Shown piece after piece: positions 33,320 through 45,219 of a stretch of DNA of 64,000 nucleotides. Made by a program: the position numbers and the translations under genes. The first letter of the stretch is position 1, and each line of letters opens with the position of its first letter. The notes beneath the pieces are model-generated. The model searched no databases, was not told the DNA's origin, and was given only the letters and a program-made list of their open reading frames with translations. Source of the DNA: Ailanthus altissimus (Eukaryota > Streptophyta > Magnoliopsida > Sapindales > Simaroubaceae); contig CAMPEX010000001.1 of NCBI GenBank assembly GCA_946807835.1, forward strand, positions 3,735,001 to 3,799,000, in the 5' to 3' direction.

Positions 33320-34310
33320 CTGAAGTTCTCTAGTACGAACTTCACAAAAAATTACCTTGCAAACCATGCATGTCCTCACAATTATGAAAAGACCTTTCAT
33401 CCTCTTGTAAGAAAGAGCATTCTAACACTTAAGTCAATACTTACAAAATAAAAGGGTACACATATGTGAGAAAGTGAATACTAATGCAAGAACAAGCAAA
33501 GTTGATGGTTTTCTTTTTGTTTAGATTAGGTTCTCTTTTACAATTAGTTATTCCAAGAATCCCTTTTTTTTTGCACAAACTAGTGCTTGGCTTTTTATAC
33601 AAGCTAAGATTCAATGAGTTGTTACTGAGTAATTATAGTAATAACTCAATGGATCTCAGTTATGAATGCTATTAAATTGGAATTAAATGTGTCTTAATGG
33701 TGTTTTAATAGATACTCGTGTGAATTAATGTTGTCTGAATTTAATTCCTTACTAACTACATGTTTTGTCTATTTTATTCATGCAAAAATAGTATGTAATG
33801 CACAATAAATAGAATAAACATTAAGTTTCAATTCGTTCCCGCCTTCCTATAGTGTTCAAGATTTGTTTGTAGTGTCCACGGATATGCAAGTCTGGGTTAC
33901 CTCTCAAATTCAGATCTAAAACTGGGCTAATATATCCACTAAGTAAGAAAATGGGCTTGTTTTGTCATTGACCTCTTTTTTTTTAAATGGATCAGACACG
34001 TGATGTGTGCTAGCTTAGCCTAATAGGAAATAAGCCCAACAATAATCAATTGAATGATGCATTATACACATTTATTACTATTTACAATTAGAAAACTACC
34101 TAAACAATTGGAGATTGAATCCATTATAAAGTAATTTGGGAATTTAAATCTAAGATGAATTATATTTACTGCCACATTTTCAGGAAGAAATCTATCTTCC
34201 CTTTCATTTAAAGAGGGTGAGGCTTGAAACCAAATTCTTGGACTACCTTCCACCTAATCAATGATGGAAAACTTTGTGAGAGTACACTAAAATTACGTAG
34301 GCCATGATGG
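33320..34310 (-). mobile_element. Putative 5' LTR of element E
   Basis: The position directly upstream of the PBS and a minus-strand TATA box (GTATAAAAAGCC, about 33,589-33,601) support an LTR. No second copy was found below the LINE, so neither the upper boundary nor the TSD can be set. Short ORFs here look random. Confidence 0.4.
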
Positions 34311-34431
34311 AATGGATGGATTGTGTTGGATTATTTAAAATTATTACAAAACTTATTTTTACAATATTTGGTTAAATAAGCATTGGAATTGGACTGCAAT
34401 ATTTTTTTGGAAAGGAAAAATGCCTTTTTTT

Positions 34432-34630
34432 ATCTATAATTTTATAGATATATACTAACTTAATCCTCACTTTTTTAATATATATTATGTTAGTCCCTAT
34501 AAGAATGAAAATGGTAGTTGTTCATGGATGAAAATGATAATAAAAAATTATCAAAAAAGTTCTTATAAGAACTAATATAGTATATATTAAAAAAATAAAG
34601 ATTAAATTAATATATATCTATAAAATTACG
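34432..34630. mobile_element. Foldback MITE
   Basis: The left arm 34,432-34,504 and right arm 34,560-34,630 are reverse complements over about 70 bp at roughly 80-85% identity (shared CTATAATTTTATAGATATATA and TTCTTATAAGAA). They are separated by about 55 bp. It has no coding capacity. The TSD was not resolved. Confidence 0.75.
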
Positions 34631-34655
34631 GACTAAAATAATATTTTTCTTTTCT

Positions 34656-35101
34656 TTTTAAAATGATGCAATCTATACTTAAAAAGTAAACTTATAAGCG
34701 AGTATAAGTCTACAGTTTATTCACTGGTTTTTATTTTAAAATAATAAAATATTAATTTTTGTATTTTATTCATATATTGAATATTCTTTCAATTTCGTAA
34801 ATAGAATTATTGTTGTTTGACCATGTTCTTAGCAATTGATCGCCATATATCACTATTGTTGGCGATTGTGACCTTTACCAACGAGTGTTGAAAATTGACT
34901 GTCGTTGTTGAATATTGTTCATTCAAGTTATTTTTAACACAACCATAATAATTGTTCAACGAGCTACTTATCCATGTAACTACTTTAATTATTTAATATG
35001 TCATTCACAAAATAATTTCAATACATATAACTATGAGTAACACCATCTACCTTTTGCTATATCATCAACCATATTTAAGTTTGAATATCAATGACTGTTT
35101 T
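34656..35101. other. AT-rich spacer left of element D
   Basis: I see nothing coding here. It contains a short inverted phrase, GTTGGCGATTGTGAC/TGACTGTCGTTG, near 34,858-34,910. Its last bases, GTTTT (35,097-35,101), are the left flank of LTR D. Confidence 0.35.
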
Positions 35102-35834
35102 TGTTGAGTCTATTATTAAATGAGTCTAACAGATCATGTCATTGTATTTTTGTAAAGAGAGCTCGATGAATAATTAATAAGACTCAGATTTAGATCTAAC
35201 GTGTTAGGTAATGAAATCAACTAACCCATAAATTCCATAAATAGATTATATAAGTTATAAGGAGGTGAGATCGGATTAAAATTTTAATCATATTCAGATT
35301 TTAATTAATAAATCATTATTCTGCATGAAAAGAAAATTTTCACAAATAGAAGAAGCTTACTTAAATCATTTATCCTTAGTTGATGATTCTAAAATATATT
35401 AGAATTTATATTTAATTAGATTTATAATTTAATGATAATTATATTTTATGCATTCATAATTCAACAAGATTAGAATTTATACTTTATAAATAAATATGTA
35501 CCTCTAACTCATAATTCATTCAATTTACAATTCATTTAGTTCATTATTCACATTATAGATACTCATTCTCTTTTTGTTCATTGGTAATTAATTCATCATA
35601 CACACAAATACAACACATATTATCGTACTTATTTTTAAAGCGCTTCGCATATTGATATTACCTTAAAAAAATATTGATTAAACTATTGAAGTATATTTTT
35701 TTTAAGGAAAATAGTGTATTTCATTACATAAGTGTTTTTTTTTTTTAAAGCAAAGTAGTGTATTTCATTACATTTGAGGAGACTTTAAGGGTAAGAAAAT
35801 AATTTTTATAAAATTTAAAATCTTGGAGTTTTCA
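35102..35834 (+). mobile_element. 5' LTR of element D (Tat-like, non-autonomous)
   Basis: It begins TGTTGAGTC and ends about GAGTTTTCA. It has a TATA box TTATAAATA at 35,484-35,492 and is followed by a Tat-type primer-binding site. It aligns throughout with 53911-54610 at roughly 80% identity in the same orientation (shared CTATTATTAAATGAG, AGATCGGATT, ATTCATTTAGTTCATTATTC). Confidence 0.8.
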
Positions 35835-35838
35835 CTTA

Positions 35839-35858
35839 TGTCGACTGTAGGGACCTTT
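35839..35858 (+). other. tRNA primer-binding site of element D
   Basis: TGTCGACTGTAGGGACCTTT corresponds to the TGGCGCCGTCTGTGGGGACC-type PBS of plant Tat/Athila elements, with a few changes. It lies 4 bp after the LTR end, as expected. Confidence 0.65.
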
Positions 35859-37640
35859 GAACGACAAGTCAAACTTTTCAACAACCATTCAGAAAGGGTA
35901 AGCCGAGAACCACCATGAAATCGATAGAATAATTTAAAACAGAAAGAAGATTCATCGGCTATAGATTCTGACAGTTGACGGTATTAAACAAAGGAGGTAG
36001 ATCATATAACTGCACTAGGACTTGCAGAAGGGGCTGTTTACAAATCATGCCGTGGTTTACTCTGATCTATGTGTAACAAAAAAGGGCGAAGGAATTAAAA
36101 AAAAAAAAAAGGAGATTGAAGAAAGACGGATGACGGGCTGTATGCTATCATGTCGCAAAGAAAATTAGACTCGGAGAAGAAAAATGGGAAGAAACAGAGA
36201 AAAGAATGAACAAAGAAAGAAAAAGAAAAGAAAAGATAGAAAGAAAAAAGAGAGGAAAGAAGAGAAAAAGAGAAGGAAAAGGGTGGGCGACTATGGCTTC
36301 CATATGCAAAATTGAAAACTAAAAAAAAAGAAGGAAGTTGAAGGAAGCAGGAGGCAGATGGGTGGAGCGGATCCTAGGACTCCATGAAAAATTTACGTAG
36401 TATAACTAGTTGAGATACGAAACCAACTTAGCAGGAGAGAAAAAATGGAGAGAAGGAAGCTATCAAGGGATTAGAACTTGGGGTCTAAGAAAGGAGATTC
36501 ATGCAAACAAATTTGACAACGCATGGAACAGAAATTCAAAAAAGGAGAAAAGGGCAAAATATGCTAGAAATCGAACTAGGGACTATAAATCTAAAGCCCC
36601 AGCCACCATGAGAAACACCACCCACCGCCATGAAACATCGTTCCAAACCTCGTCTTTTCACTAGAAAGCACTCGTTGAGAACAGAAATGTTTCGCCGATC
36701 TTCTTGCACAGTTCCGACTACTGTTCAACTGTTTAAATAATCGAAAAAGAGTCAAAAACCCAATCAGCCTCCATCCATTTGGATTTTACCGTTTTAGACA
36801 TTGTTAATCACCAATAAAGCCTCTGAAAACTCTGAAAAGACCGAGCAACACTTCTACATGGTTCCTGGTGTCATCCGACCCACATGAGTATTTCCAAAAA
36901 GAGAGCAGCGGCGAGCTCATCACCGAATGTTTTATTTTCAATCCTGCACAGCTCATTAATCTGACCCACATGAGTATAAAAAACACCATGAAACATCATG
37001 CAATCTCTTTCAGATCAGGAAAGAAGAGAAAAAATAATAAATATTCTTTTTTTTTTAGTTCCAATTTGTTTACAACCTAACTAATTTAGAACTTTGATTA
37101 TAAACATTAATTCTCTGCTTCTTGAACCTTGTTTCAGGTGTTCAGTACTATCCCTTCACGATATGGAGAAGCTTCATTCATACTCAAATTAGGATTATGC
37201 AAAGGAACTACAGACGGATCAATCATTCTAGTGATACTCAATTTGAAGATGAGAAACACGCAAACAACTTGAAACCTTGATTCATTGGACACACTTAAAC
37301 GCAACCAAACAAGTGATCATAATATCAAAATTTACAAAAAAGATGTCCGAGACATAAGAAGGAGCCTGCAAAGCTGTCAGAAAACCAGATTGAGGAGAGT
37401 GTATATTGTAGACCATGGGTAACTCCTCCCAAATTCATAGAATATCTAAGCTAAAAAGGTTTTGCGTACAAGTTTATATTTTAAGATGATATTTTTAATC
37501 ATTTTTTTATTTCATGATCATAAACATAACCAGATTGTGAGATAATGAAATAGAAATTGTAAAAGGAAAAAGGGCATCATACTTACCTTTCGAGTGCAAA
37601 AGAACAAATGATAAAGGGATAAGAGTACCTATTATCTTCC
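35859..37640 (+). other. Element D internal leader, no retroelement genes seen
   Basis: It contains a purine-rich tract (36,185-36,285, GAAAGAAAAAG type) and one 84-codon ORF (36410-36664) rich in Lys and Arg that I cannot assign. I found no gag, protease, RT or integrase signature, which is why D is called non-autonomous. Confidence 0.5.
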
Positions 37641-38450
37641 CATACTTATTGGAAAAATAAGAGGCATAGCACCTATCTTCCCAAGAACAAGAAATATGAG
37701 GGTTGAGAGGATATGAGTACCCTTGCCCTTCAAAAGAACAATAGGCTTAACTCTTATCTTCTTTTAGAATAGAAGAAAAGACAGAGGGGATAGGGGTTCC
37801 CACTACCTACCTCTTAACTCTTGAAAGAACAAGAGGTTTAGTTCTTATATTCTTCAAAATTAGAAGTGTAGGAGTTGAGGGGGCATGGGTTCCATCACTT
37901 TCCTCTTATCTCTTAAAAGAATAATAGGCTTAGTACCTATCGTTTCAGAATCAAAAGTAAAAAAGGGACAAGGGGATAAGGGTTCCTACCATCTTTCTCT
38001 CATCCCTTAAGAGAATAAAAAGGCTTAATACCTATCATTCTAGAATCATAAGTAAAAGAGGTCGAGGGGATAGGGGTTCCCACTACCTTCTTCTCGTCCC
38101 TTAGAAGAATAAAGAGATTTAATACCTATCAATCTAGAATTAAAAGAAAAGAACTGAGGTGATAGGGTTCCCACCACCTTTCTTTTGTCCATTAGAAAAT
38201 AAAGAGGCATAAATTCTAATTTTTTTTTCAAAATTAGAAGAAAAGGGCTAATGGGACAAAGGTTTCCACCACATTCATTTTTTCATTTAAAAGAATACAG
38301 AGGTTTAGTACCTATCATTTCAGAATCAGAAGTAAAAGCACCGAAAGGATAAGGGTTTCATTACTTTCCTCTTGTTCCTTAGAAGAAAAAAGGCTTAATA
38401 CTTACCATTTTAGAATTAGAAAGAAAATAAGCCGAGGAGATAGGGGTTCT
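37640..38450 (+). repeat. About 92-bp tandem repeats of element D, block 1
   Basis: About nine diverged units of 91-94 bp. Each holds GAGGGGATAGGGGTTCCCAC, CTTAGAAGAATAAAGAGGC and CCTATCATTCCAGAATCAG. The block is cut at 38,450 by solo LTR B3 and continues at 40,716. Confidence 0.9.
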
Positions 38451-40710
38451 TGTTGGTGGATCTTAGGCATGTGTGGGTGTATGCATGTGCAATTGTGTCT
38501 AGTGCCTAACGCAGTGAAAACGTATAAATTTTGCAATAAACACAATAAATACAATATATTAATCGCATTAATATATTTATAGGATTAGAGAACTCACCTT
38601 AACGTGTAACGTTATATACGTTTTTTTCGAAGTCCGCATGGAGACCAACTCACGGACAGTTCTAGTCACCAACACGGTGGGCTTGGTGAGCTAGAACAGC
38701 AACCATTTACGCAGCACCGGGTTTAACTCTTAAACTCCAAAATGGTCAGTATGTGTTTTTATCATTTTCTCCAAAAGGATAAGAAACGGAGAATTTGAAG
38801 CAATCTACTATTACTTCAATTGGATGCATAAAACAAATGAAACAGTTTCATTTTTCCTTTCATTTTTTTTTCCTTTTCTTTTTCTTTTTTGCTTCTTTTT
38901 TCTCTTTTCTCCATTTCCTTTCTCTTCTCTTCTCTTCTCTTCTCTTCTCTTCTCTTGGCTAAATTGGCCTAAAAAAACACACATTCACTTTTCCAAATCT
39001 TTCTCTCTTTATATATATTTAATATATATAAAATAATAATATAATATAAATATAATATATATAAAATAATAATATAATATATATAATAATAATATAAAAT
39101 TAGTAATGGGTGCCAACAATTTGGCACCCAAATATAATATTAATATATATAATATCTAATAATAAAATATTACATAATATAATATAATAATATATTATAT
39201 AATAAAATAATATAATATAAAATATATTATATAATATAATAAGAGAGATATTTTAATTATTTAATAATTAAATAATTAAAGTGAGAAATAACTATTTTGC
39301 CCATCATAAATAGTTATCAAGTTTACCTCTTAATGGATCCCACCAAATCTCATACTTGGGTAAACTCAACTGAATGTCCACAATACGCTACGTGTCATAA
39401 TATAATTAATAAATAATAATTATTAACTAATTGTTGTATTTAACACTTAAATACAGATATGTATGCATTCCCGTGGTAATGCTAAATATTGTTGGATTAA
39501 ACAATTTAATCTGGCATGCTGCCCCAGTGCACAATGAGTACACTCCATATCGCGGGACTCCCTAGGTCCTACGCCCGATTCATCAAATGTAACTATTCCA
39601 TGAGTCCATGAGCAATGCCCCTCGCACACGTCACGGATATACAAACCAGCGCGTTGAACCATACAAACTGAGGTTACGACACATACATATAGTCCTTCCG
39701 TCATGATATCCTGGATGTACGGGAATATAGATTATCACCATCAAATCCCCTTGAGCTCATCCATGTCCTATCTCCAGACTTGTATCTCATTGAACAATAT
39801 GCGCAAACTCATTTGCCATATTGTTCCACCCTGACGAAACTCTTTCCCGGGATGATTGCTTGTGGCCACAAGACTTTCTGAGATATAGTCTCGAAGCATC
39901 TGGATATCTAACTCCATATGGGGGCTGACGGATCCCATATCTGTACGCACCGGACTCTATAAGCATCGAACCATACCCAGCAACACTCAGCGGTCACACC
40001 ATGAAAGGTCTGTAACATGCGTGGAATCAAAGTATGGTGGATCACTTACAAGCCCACCATGGCACTCAGATCAAAGGACCACGTATACTACTCAACTTGA
40101 GAGGACCCTCTGTTGACGGCTTACATTGAGTGTCTATCGGAGGCCCTAGTGAGTCTGTCCCATATCCAGTCATAACTGGATACCCATATGTCAATATGAG
40201 CTCCAAGCTCATAGCTGGCTAGGAACGACCATTTATACACTATAGGTACGACATATGCTGATATATATATATATATATAAATAAAGGTATCCACCGACAG
40301 ACCCGGATCAGCAGAAATAGATCAGGGACAATTATTCGAGAACATACTTGCGCAACTTGCATTTTTTGGCACCTAATTGCAACTCTTGTAACTATATAGT
40401 TACTAGTATATTCCCAGGTCTATGTCCCATTACAGACAAGGCTCCAACTCTTGGATCTGCTGAGTATTATAACCAGCCAACACTTACCTGTGCTAATATT
40501 TAGTAATTATATCTCTCAGCGTAGCTTACTATGAGCCCTTATCTAAACTCCTTTAGATCTAATCCGAACTCTTTCAGATCTACAATGTCTATAACGTTAC
40601 ATATATCATACCATATAAATAGGTATTAGCGATTTAATGGGAATGTACACTTATATAAATACACAAGTATATGTACATTCAAGGATGGCACATAAGCACC
40701 GACCCTAACA
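38451..40710 (-). mobile_element. Solo LTR, family B (copy B3), TSD GTTCT
   Basis: It is 2260 bp, with plus-strand ends TGTTGGTGG and CCGACCCTAACA and perfect flanks GTTCT (38446-38450 and 40711-40715). It aligns with B2 in reverse across nearly its whole length. It carries the CTCTT-rich pyrimidine tract at 38,850-38,960 and an AT-rich ATAATATA tract at 39,010-39,240. It is inserted in the element D repeat array. ORFs inside are not genes. Confidence 0.95.
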
Positions 40711-40715
40711 GTTCT

Positions 40716-41210
40716 CACCACCTTCCTCTTATCCACTTGAAGAATAAAGAGGCTCAGTTCATATCATTCCAAAATTAGAAGTAAAAAGTCCAAAGAGATA
40801 GAGGTTCTCACCACTTTCCCCTTCTCCCTTAGAAAAATAAATAGACATAGTTCCTATCATTTCAGAATCAGAAGAAAAGGTCCGAGGGGACATAAGTTCC
40901 TACCATTTCCTTCTTGTCCCTTAGAAGAATAAAGAGGCTTAGTACATAACATTTCAGATTCAAAAGTAAAATGACGAAGGGAACGGAGGTTCCCACTATC
41001 TTTATCTCGTCATTTAAAAGAATAAAGAGGCTTAATATCTATCATTCCAGAATCAGAAGTAAAAAAGGCCGAGGGGATAAGGGCTCTCACCACTTTCCTC
41101 TCATCCCTTAGAAGAATAAAGAGTCTTAGTTCCTACTATTCCAAAATCAAAAGTAAAAGAAGCCGATGGGATAGGGGTTCCTACTTACTCTCATCCCTTA
41201 GAAGAATAAA
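40716..41210 (+). repeat. About 92-bp tandem repeats of element D, block 2
   Basis: Five to six more units, continuous with block 1 when B3 is removed. Consecutive AATAAAGAGGCTT landmarks fall at 40,928 and 41,021, and AATAAAGAGTCTT follows at 41,115, showing the 93-94 bp period. The block is cut again by the gypsy element at 41,216. Confidence 0.9.
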
Positions 41211-41215
41211 AATGG

Positions 41216-41408
41216 TGATACAAATCAGATTGTCAAGAGCAAGAACCAAGAAAATAAAGAAAACATTAAATGAGCTAATTAGGCACATCTCAAATTTGTG
41301 CTTTGTTTAAGACATTAATCTGATTGAAGTGTTCAAGATGGTCAATGCCTTGTCAATGTTATTCACGTTTCTTTAATCAATCTAGAGTCATTTAAAAGAA
41401 GAACAAAT
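41216..41408 (+). mobile_element. Inverted family-C LTR fragment
   Basis: Starting TGATACAAATCAGATTGTC, it matches the 5' end of the LTR in the opposite orientation to the rest of the element (reverse complement of about 42,040-42,298 with an internal gap of about 50 bp). It ends in GAACAAAT, a string shared with the leader at 48,842-48,849, where it joins leader plus PBS sequence. Confidence 0.8.
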
Positions 41409-41443
41409 AATGAAATTAAAGGATAGATTAAACCTGATTTAGA

Positions 41444-41461
41444 GCCTAAGCTCTGATACCA
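41444..41461 (-). other. tRNA-iMet primer-binding site
   Basis: The minus strand reads TGGTATCAGAGCTTAGGC, 2 bp past the LTR end at 41,464. This is the standard methionine-initiator PBS. It is on the wrong side of the LTR for a simple element: here it follows the 3' LTR. The matching site after the 5' LTR at 48,863 has been deleted. Confidence 0.85.
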
Positions 41462-41463
41462 AT

Positions 41464-42298
41464 TGATGTGAATCTCACAAAGAAAAATGTCACTCGACGC
41501 TTAATGAGGTTCCTTTTTCAAGGATCATTCTAATTTAGATTCACAAACAAACAAAAACAAAAGAATTTGACCTGTTATATGTAAAGAGATAAAAACCAAT
41601 GATATAAGAAATTAGGATAGACGCCATACTCAAGAAAGATGAGAAAGATTGTAAGTTATAAGTCAAGGATGAACGTCATAAGAAGAAATCTTGATAAGTT
41701 TTGAAAAGTTCTTTGAAGAACCAAGAGAAAATTCCCCTTAGGGTTACAAGGCCTTATAAAGCTAATTCTGCCAAGAGTATAAAAGGAAAAACTAAATCAA
41801 ATCCTGAGTCATAATAGGAATTGATTACAAAAATAAGAAATAAATAACAAGTATATTAAGGAATAAATATTTTTATATCTTTGTTTCTAAATTAAACTTA
41901 AGAATTAAAAAGGGAAACAAAGAAAATAAGGATCTTATAAAGCCGCATGAACAGTAATGCATGAACATTAATGCGAGAATAGTGATGCATGTGACGCCAG
42001 ATCTTTCTTCCTAAATTGATATCCGCCAGATCTTCCTTTCTAAATTGATATGCACCTTAATTTGTTCTTCATGTAAATTATTCCAAATCATTTAAAGAAC
42101 TTGAATAACATTGACAAGGCATTGATCATCATGAACATTCAATTCAGTCATATCAATGCCTTGAACAAAGCACGAATTTGAGATGTGCTCAATTAGCCTA
42201 TTTGATACTTTCTTCATTTTCTTGGTTCTTGCCGTTGTCATTGGGCCCTAGAGATGCTCAACGGATCTTATGAAGCTTTGATAACCTAATTCGCATCA
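41464..42298 (-). mobile_element. 3' LTR of the gypsy element (family C)
   Basis: It is 835 bp. On the minus strand it reads TGATGCGAATTAGG to GATTCACATCA. The polypurine tract AAGATAGGGGTAA lies directly before it (42,299-42,313, minus strand). It is similar to 48863-49645 and to solo LTR C1. Confidence 0.88.
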
Positions 42299-42299
42299 T

Positions 42300-43370
42300 T
42301 ACCCCTATCTTGAAAAGGATTTATCCTCAAATCTTTACCTACATTAAGAGGAGATAAATCAGCAACATTAAAACTTGCACTTATATTATACTCATCTTGA
42401 AGGTCTAACTTGTAGGCGTTGTCATTGATCCTTTCACTTGAAATAGTCCATCTCCCATTAAAAGTAGTTTAGAACGCCTTTGAAAGGCAAACCTTTATTT
42501 CTCATATGCAACCAAACCCAATCACTTGGCATAAACACAACCTTTTGCTCCCCTTATTAGCTTGGTTGGCATATTGTTCAATTCTTCTTTCAAATTTTTG
42601 TCGTGCCTTTTCATGGATGTGCCTAATAAAGTCAACTTTCTTTTTCCCATCTAAATTAACACGCTCATCTATAGGTAACAGAGTTAAATCCAAATGACTT
42701 AATGGATTAAAACTATATACAATTTAAAAAAAATAAAAACTTAGATGCTGAATGCACACTTCTATTATATACAAACTCTACATGTAGCAAACATTCTTCT
42801 AATATTTTGCAAGTTCTTTTGTATTATAGCACGCAATAAATTAGATAAAGTTCTATTAACTACTTCAGCATGCCCATCGGTTTTTGGATGATAAATAGTA
42901 GAAAATAAAAGTTTAGTTCTTAACTTACCTTATAAAGTCTTCTAAAAATAGCTTAAGAACTTTGTATCCCTATTTAAAATAATACTCTTAGGCATGCCAT
43001 ATAATCTTACAATCTCTTTAGAAAACAAGTTAGCAATATGTGATGCATCATCAGTTTTATGACATGGAATAAAATGTGCCATATAGAAAACCTTTTAATG
43101 ACCACATATATGGAATCCCTACCCACTTTTGACCTAGGTAAACCCAACACAAAATCTATAGCTATATAAATCTAAGGTTCACTAGGTATAGGTAATGATG
43201 TATAGAATCTATAAGGCCTAACTCTAGACTTAGCTTGTCTATAAGTAATACATCTATTGCAAATTCTTTTTACATCACATTTCATATGAGGCTAAAAAAT
43301 GTATTCATGCAAAACATCTAAAGTCTTAGATATACCAAATTGCTCTATTAAACCACCCTATGAGTGTCTA
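42300..43370 (-). pseudogene. Gypsy integrase relic
   Basis: The zinc part reads HMKCDVKRICNRCITYRQAK (about 43,230-43,290). The core shows DFVLGLPRSKVGRDSIYVV (about 43,110-43,165). The C-terminal part at 42,502-42,693 reads IDERVNLDGKKKVDFIRHIH and YANQANKGSKRL. The end reads LQDEYNISASFNVADLSPLN and runs into the PPT. Several stops and frameshifts are present. Confidence 0.85.
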
Positions 43371-45214
43371 TAACAAGTAATTCACACAATGAATATTTAA
43401 GCACACATAATTTATTTTCTTTAAAAAAAACCCATTATGCCTAAAGAATTTGCCAAACACCACTTTCTCACATGCATTGAATACATTACCAAAATCAGAA
43501 TTATTAATATACAAGTCTTTAATGTATTCAAAACCTAATAATTTTGCATCTAAGTTAGAAAGTAAGGAGTACCTTTGAAATAATGCATCAGCCACAATGT
43601 TTTCCTTACCTTACTTATACTTGATCAATAAGGAAATGTTTCAATGAACTCCACCCACTTGGCATGTTGCTTGTTTAGCTTGTGTTGGCCCTTAAAATGC
43701 TTTAATGATTCAATCTCTTTTGGCTAAAGATCATGCTACCACATTTCCAATGCCTAAATAATGCATACATCACTTTATCATATGTAGGATAATTTAAGGT
43801 TACTCTAGTTAGATTCTTACTAAAATACGAAATTGAACGTCCTTCTTGCATTAGTATAGCTCCAATATTTATTCTTAAAGCATCACACTCAATTTTAAAA
43901 GTTTTAGTAAAGTTAGGTAAAGCAAGCAAAGGTGCATTGGTTAAGTTTTTCTTAATCAAATTAAATGCCTTTTCTTGTTCATCACCCCACTCAAAACCTA
44001 CATTCTTCTTGATAACTTCAGTCAAAGGTAAGGCTAGGCTATTAAAATCTTTCACAAATCTTTTATAAAAGCTAGCCAAACCATGGAAACTTCTAACATA
44101 ACCCATACTTATAGGTTTCGGCCAATCTTAGATTACCTTAATATTTTCTTCAGCCACCTCAATTCCTTTAGCACTGACAACAAAATCAAGAAATACAAGC
44201 TTATCTGTGTAAAAGGTACACTTTCTGAAGTTAGCAAACAACTTTTCTTTTCTGTTCTTAAAACATCTAAAACAAGTTTTAAATGTGATGAATATGAAAT
44301 CTCATGAAAGTATTAGGTGCATTAGTTAACTCAAACAGCATAACTAACCACTCATATAAAGCATATTTTGTTTTAAATGCAATTTTTCATTCATCACCTT
44401 CCCTCATCCTAATATGATAATATTCACTTTTAAGATCAATTTTGTTAAAAATATAAGAACCATGCAATTAATCAAGAATATCACCTAATCTAAGAATGAG
44501 ATGTCTATACTTTATAATGATAATGTTGATGATGTGGCAATTAACACACATCCTCTATGACCCATCCTTCTTAGGCACAAGTAATACTGGAACCACATAA
44601 AGACTCATGCTTTCACGTACATACCTTTTCTCTATAAGCTAACTAACCTGCCTTTGAAGTTCCTTTGTCTCCTCAATATTGCTTCTATAGGCTGGCCTAT
44701 TTAGAATTGTTGCTCTATGTATAAAGTTAATTTGATGCTCGATTTTCCTTATTGGTAGTAAACCATTAGGTATCTCTTCTGGAAACACATCATCAAAGTT
44801 CTATAAAAGAGAAACAACACTAGGCAAAAAATGGTAAAGTTCATTTGTACTAAAACAAGCCTATTTATATTAAAGTACAATCATAAGCTGATTTAAAAAT
44901 AAAGCTTTTTTGATTTCACTCTCTATTGCATGGAAATTCACTTATTTTCTCTATTTTCTTTTTTCACTAACCGAAACTTCTTTTTCTTTTCACTATTTTT
45001 TTCTCTTCTTTTTGCTTCGACCTCTCTTGCTTTGAAACTCTCACTTTTTTTTTCCATATCATTATCTCTTTTTAACTTCAATTGATCTTTATACACTTGT
45101 CTTGGGGTTAAAGATACAAGAGTAATTGATTTTTTACTAAGTACAAAAGAGTATCTATTGATGTAACCATCATGAATTACATGCTTATCATACTGTCATG
45201 GTCGTCCCAAAAGA
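43368..45214 (-). pseudogene. Gypsy reverse transcriptase and RNase H relic, catalytic box deleted
   Basis: The N-terminal end (45,000-45,214) reads HILLGRP, then HVIHDGYINRYSFVLSKKSI and LTPRQVYKDQL. The RT fingers and palm follow in fragments to [11 protein letters not shown] (about 44,305-44,335), which jumps directly to HIHHI. The 30 or so residues with YFDDIL between them are gone. The connection and RNase H are clear at 43702-44106 (SFHGLASFYKRFVKDFNSLA, KNVGFEWGDEQEKAFNLIKK, ECDALRINIGAILMQEG) and 43368-43595 (ADALFQRYSLLSNLDAKLLG). Confidence 0.88.
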
Positions 45215-45219
45215 ATATG

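Noticed and set aside
36410..36664. 84-codon Lys/Arg-rich ORF in element D
   Set aside because: No domain and no conserved copy within the window. It could be real in an intact relative, but nothing here supports it.
39447..39950. Minus-strand ORFs of 85 and 60 codons and their counterpart at 10439-10666
   Set aside because: They lie in family-B LTRs. The frames are not kept between copies B2, B3, B4 and B5.
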